DNA of 39,680 nt, taken from positions 1-39,680 of the forward strand of contig JBFLXH010000023.1 of the NCBI GenBank assembly GCA_040757295.1, given 5' to 3'. Position 1 is the first letter of the stretch. The number at the start of each line of letters is the position of its first letter. Shown here piece after piece: positions 38,954 to 39,680 of the stretch. A model generated the notes under the pieces. It made no database searches, had not been told where the DNA came from, and saw nothing but the letters and a program-made list of their open reading frames with translations. This DNA comes from JAGXSE01 sp040757295 (GTDB taxonomy: Bacteria > Bacillota > PH28-bin88). A program made the translations under genes and the position numbers.

Positions 38954-39680
38954 GTGCGCCACGAAGGCGAAGGGCTGTGTAAGGCCCGAAAGCCATGCTT
39001 AACCGCTAGATGAGGGAAGGCCCCTCGGAGCCGCCATACAGGTGGAGGCTCCAAACCACCGTAAGCTGCTGTGGTCAAAAGCCATGGTAGTGAGCGTTAC
39101 GGCAAAAGGCGAGGCAAGACTTCGTCAGGTAAGTGCCGATGGAGACGAACGCGAGTGAACCGCTGATAAGGTGTCGAAAGCGTAGGGATGTCATCAAAAC
39201 CGGGGTTCCGTCATTGCCCCGGGATAAACCTGGAGGAAACCTGTTTACCGTCCAGGTGGTGGCCGGCATAGAGGCGGCGTGAACGCGGCACAGGCTTCGG
39301 TTAGGAACGTGGGAACCTGCCCTCCGATGTCAAGGGAAAACTCCAAGCGGAAGACCCGCAAGGACGAAAGTACCGATGCGGATGGCAGGGGCGGAACAGC
39401 CCGTAGTAGTAATGAAGCTTTGTAATGGGAGTGGAGCGAAGGGGTTGTATCATCAAGTGGAGCGCAGTGGTCAACCGAAAAGGGAGGAACCAATGTGCAA
39501 AACGAAGATCGCATTTGCGGTCGGATGATAGGAGCCGTATGAGTCGAGAGGCTCACGTACGGATGTATGTCCAGCAAAGGCTGGTGTGTTCAGCAGGAGA
39601 TAAGCCTGCCGGGGTAAAAGCTAGAGCCCCGTAGCTTGAATAGCAGTGTTAAGGGAAACCGAAATGCTGAAGTCTATTGA
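38954..39680 (+). mobile_element. Second group II intron nested in the RT gene, apparently ORF-less
   Basis: It begins GTGCGCCACGAAGGCG at 38954. The interior carries conserved domain I-III stretches of another intron class, for example CGGCGTGAACGCGGCACAGG, GGTTAGGAACGTGGGAACC, GTACCGATGCGGATGGC and GGGGCGGAACAGCCCGTAGTAG. Where this class usually starts its maturase there is only an 11-codon frame (39493-39528, MCKTKIAFAVG). It is followed at once by a 34-base domain V-like hairpin (39532-39565). Its 3' end is not resolved: hairpins continue to the window edge and no RT coding sequence resumes. Confidence 0.7.
39532..39565 (+). ncRNA. Group II intron domain V-like hairpin
   Basis: GAGCCGTATGAGTC, tetraloop GAGA, GGCTCACGTACGGATG. 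It has the 34-base length, the AGC triad, the GNRA loop and the two-base bulge (CG) of domain V. The last base is G where most domain V elements have C. Domain V is the catalytic core of the ribozyme. Confidence 0.75.

Larger units (their letters stand above)
37711..39680 (+). mobile_element. Group II intron, interrupted (right end beyond the window)
   Basis: The element begins with GTGCGCCCGGCATGGGCG, a bacterial group II intron 5' end, and continues through about 430 bases of GC-rich ribozyme sequence to a reverse-transcriptase frame at 38140. The frame is cut after YADD by a second intron at 38954. The domains V and VI belonging to the outer intron, and the rest of its maturase, are not seen before the window ends. 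Confidence 0.82.

Noticed and set aside
37708..39577. Several open frames on the minus strand across the intron region
   Set aside because: They are antisense to ribozyme and RT sequence, lack ribosome sites and resemble no family.

Overview
The window looks like part of the chromosome of an anaerobic, spore-forming Clostridia-type Firmicute, perhaps Peptococcaceae or Moorella-like. The evidence is a spoVT gene, tandem T-box leaders, strong GGAGG ribosome sites with many TTG and GTG starts, a probably tungsten-dependent aldehyde ferredoxin oxidoreductase, three carboxylate-type transport systems and group II introns. This placement is inferred from gene content; no rRNA or tRNA gene is present.

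Layout. 1-1000: the tail of a gene entering from the left, two terminators and a decayed IS605-type tnpB with its right-end hairpin. 1003-3397: a CPBP membrane protease and a UbiA/MenA-type prenyltransferase (minus strand), then an SRAP/HMCES-type DNA-protein crosslink protein. 3747-8319: an OFA-type MFS carrier, a KhtT/KhtU K+/H+ antiporter pair whose ribosome site is a run of 13 G, and a DHA2-type drug exporter. 8339-10078: a HAD phosphatase and the nucleoside phosphorylase ppnP, bracketed by three copies of a roughly 110-bp two-hairpin repeat; ppnP is also framed by inverted repeats. 10257-14993: a 31-residue membrane peptide, a zinc ribbon, spoVT, a YkvI-type permease, a UPF0316 protein, a D-2-hydroxyacid dehydrogenase and a B3/B4-domain protein. 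15026-18836: a possible group II intron fragment and a TRAP-TAXI transporter (fused permease plus a receptor with a long Pro-Ala stalk). 18974-21384: two T-boxes in series, a 35-residue accessory peptide and a sodium:solute symporter.

21953-30516 is the metabolic core: twin GTATAC operators, a MoaD/ThiS-like sulfur carrier, AOR, a 3-hydroxyisobutyrate-dehydrogenase-type reductase, a DctPQM TRAP transporter, a GntR/FCD regulator and two adjacent genes I cannot assign (a double 4Fe-4S protein with a novel C-terminal domain, and a Cys-rich 207-residue partner). A reasonable reading is uptake of an organic acid by DctPQM, redox conversion by AOR and the reductase, and GntR control through the GTATAC sites. 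30565-30934 holds probable scraps of ilvC and of a CaiB-type CoA transferase. 30949-37644: a TauE exporter, then a 1615-residue alpha-2-macroglobulin-like protein without a thioester cysteine, overlapping a membrane-anchored Memo-family protein.

The right end (37711 onward) is a group II intron inserted just past a terminator hairpin. Its reverse transcriptase is cut at the YADD catalytic motif by a second, apparently ORF-less group II intron, a twintron-like arrangement that continues to or past the window edge. The strongest leads are the covarying two-hairpin repeat, the unassigned redox pair next to the AOR locus, the nested introns, the poly-G ribosome site and the thioester-less macroglobulin.
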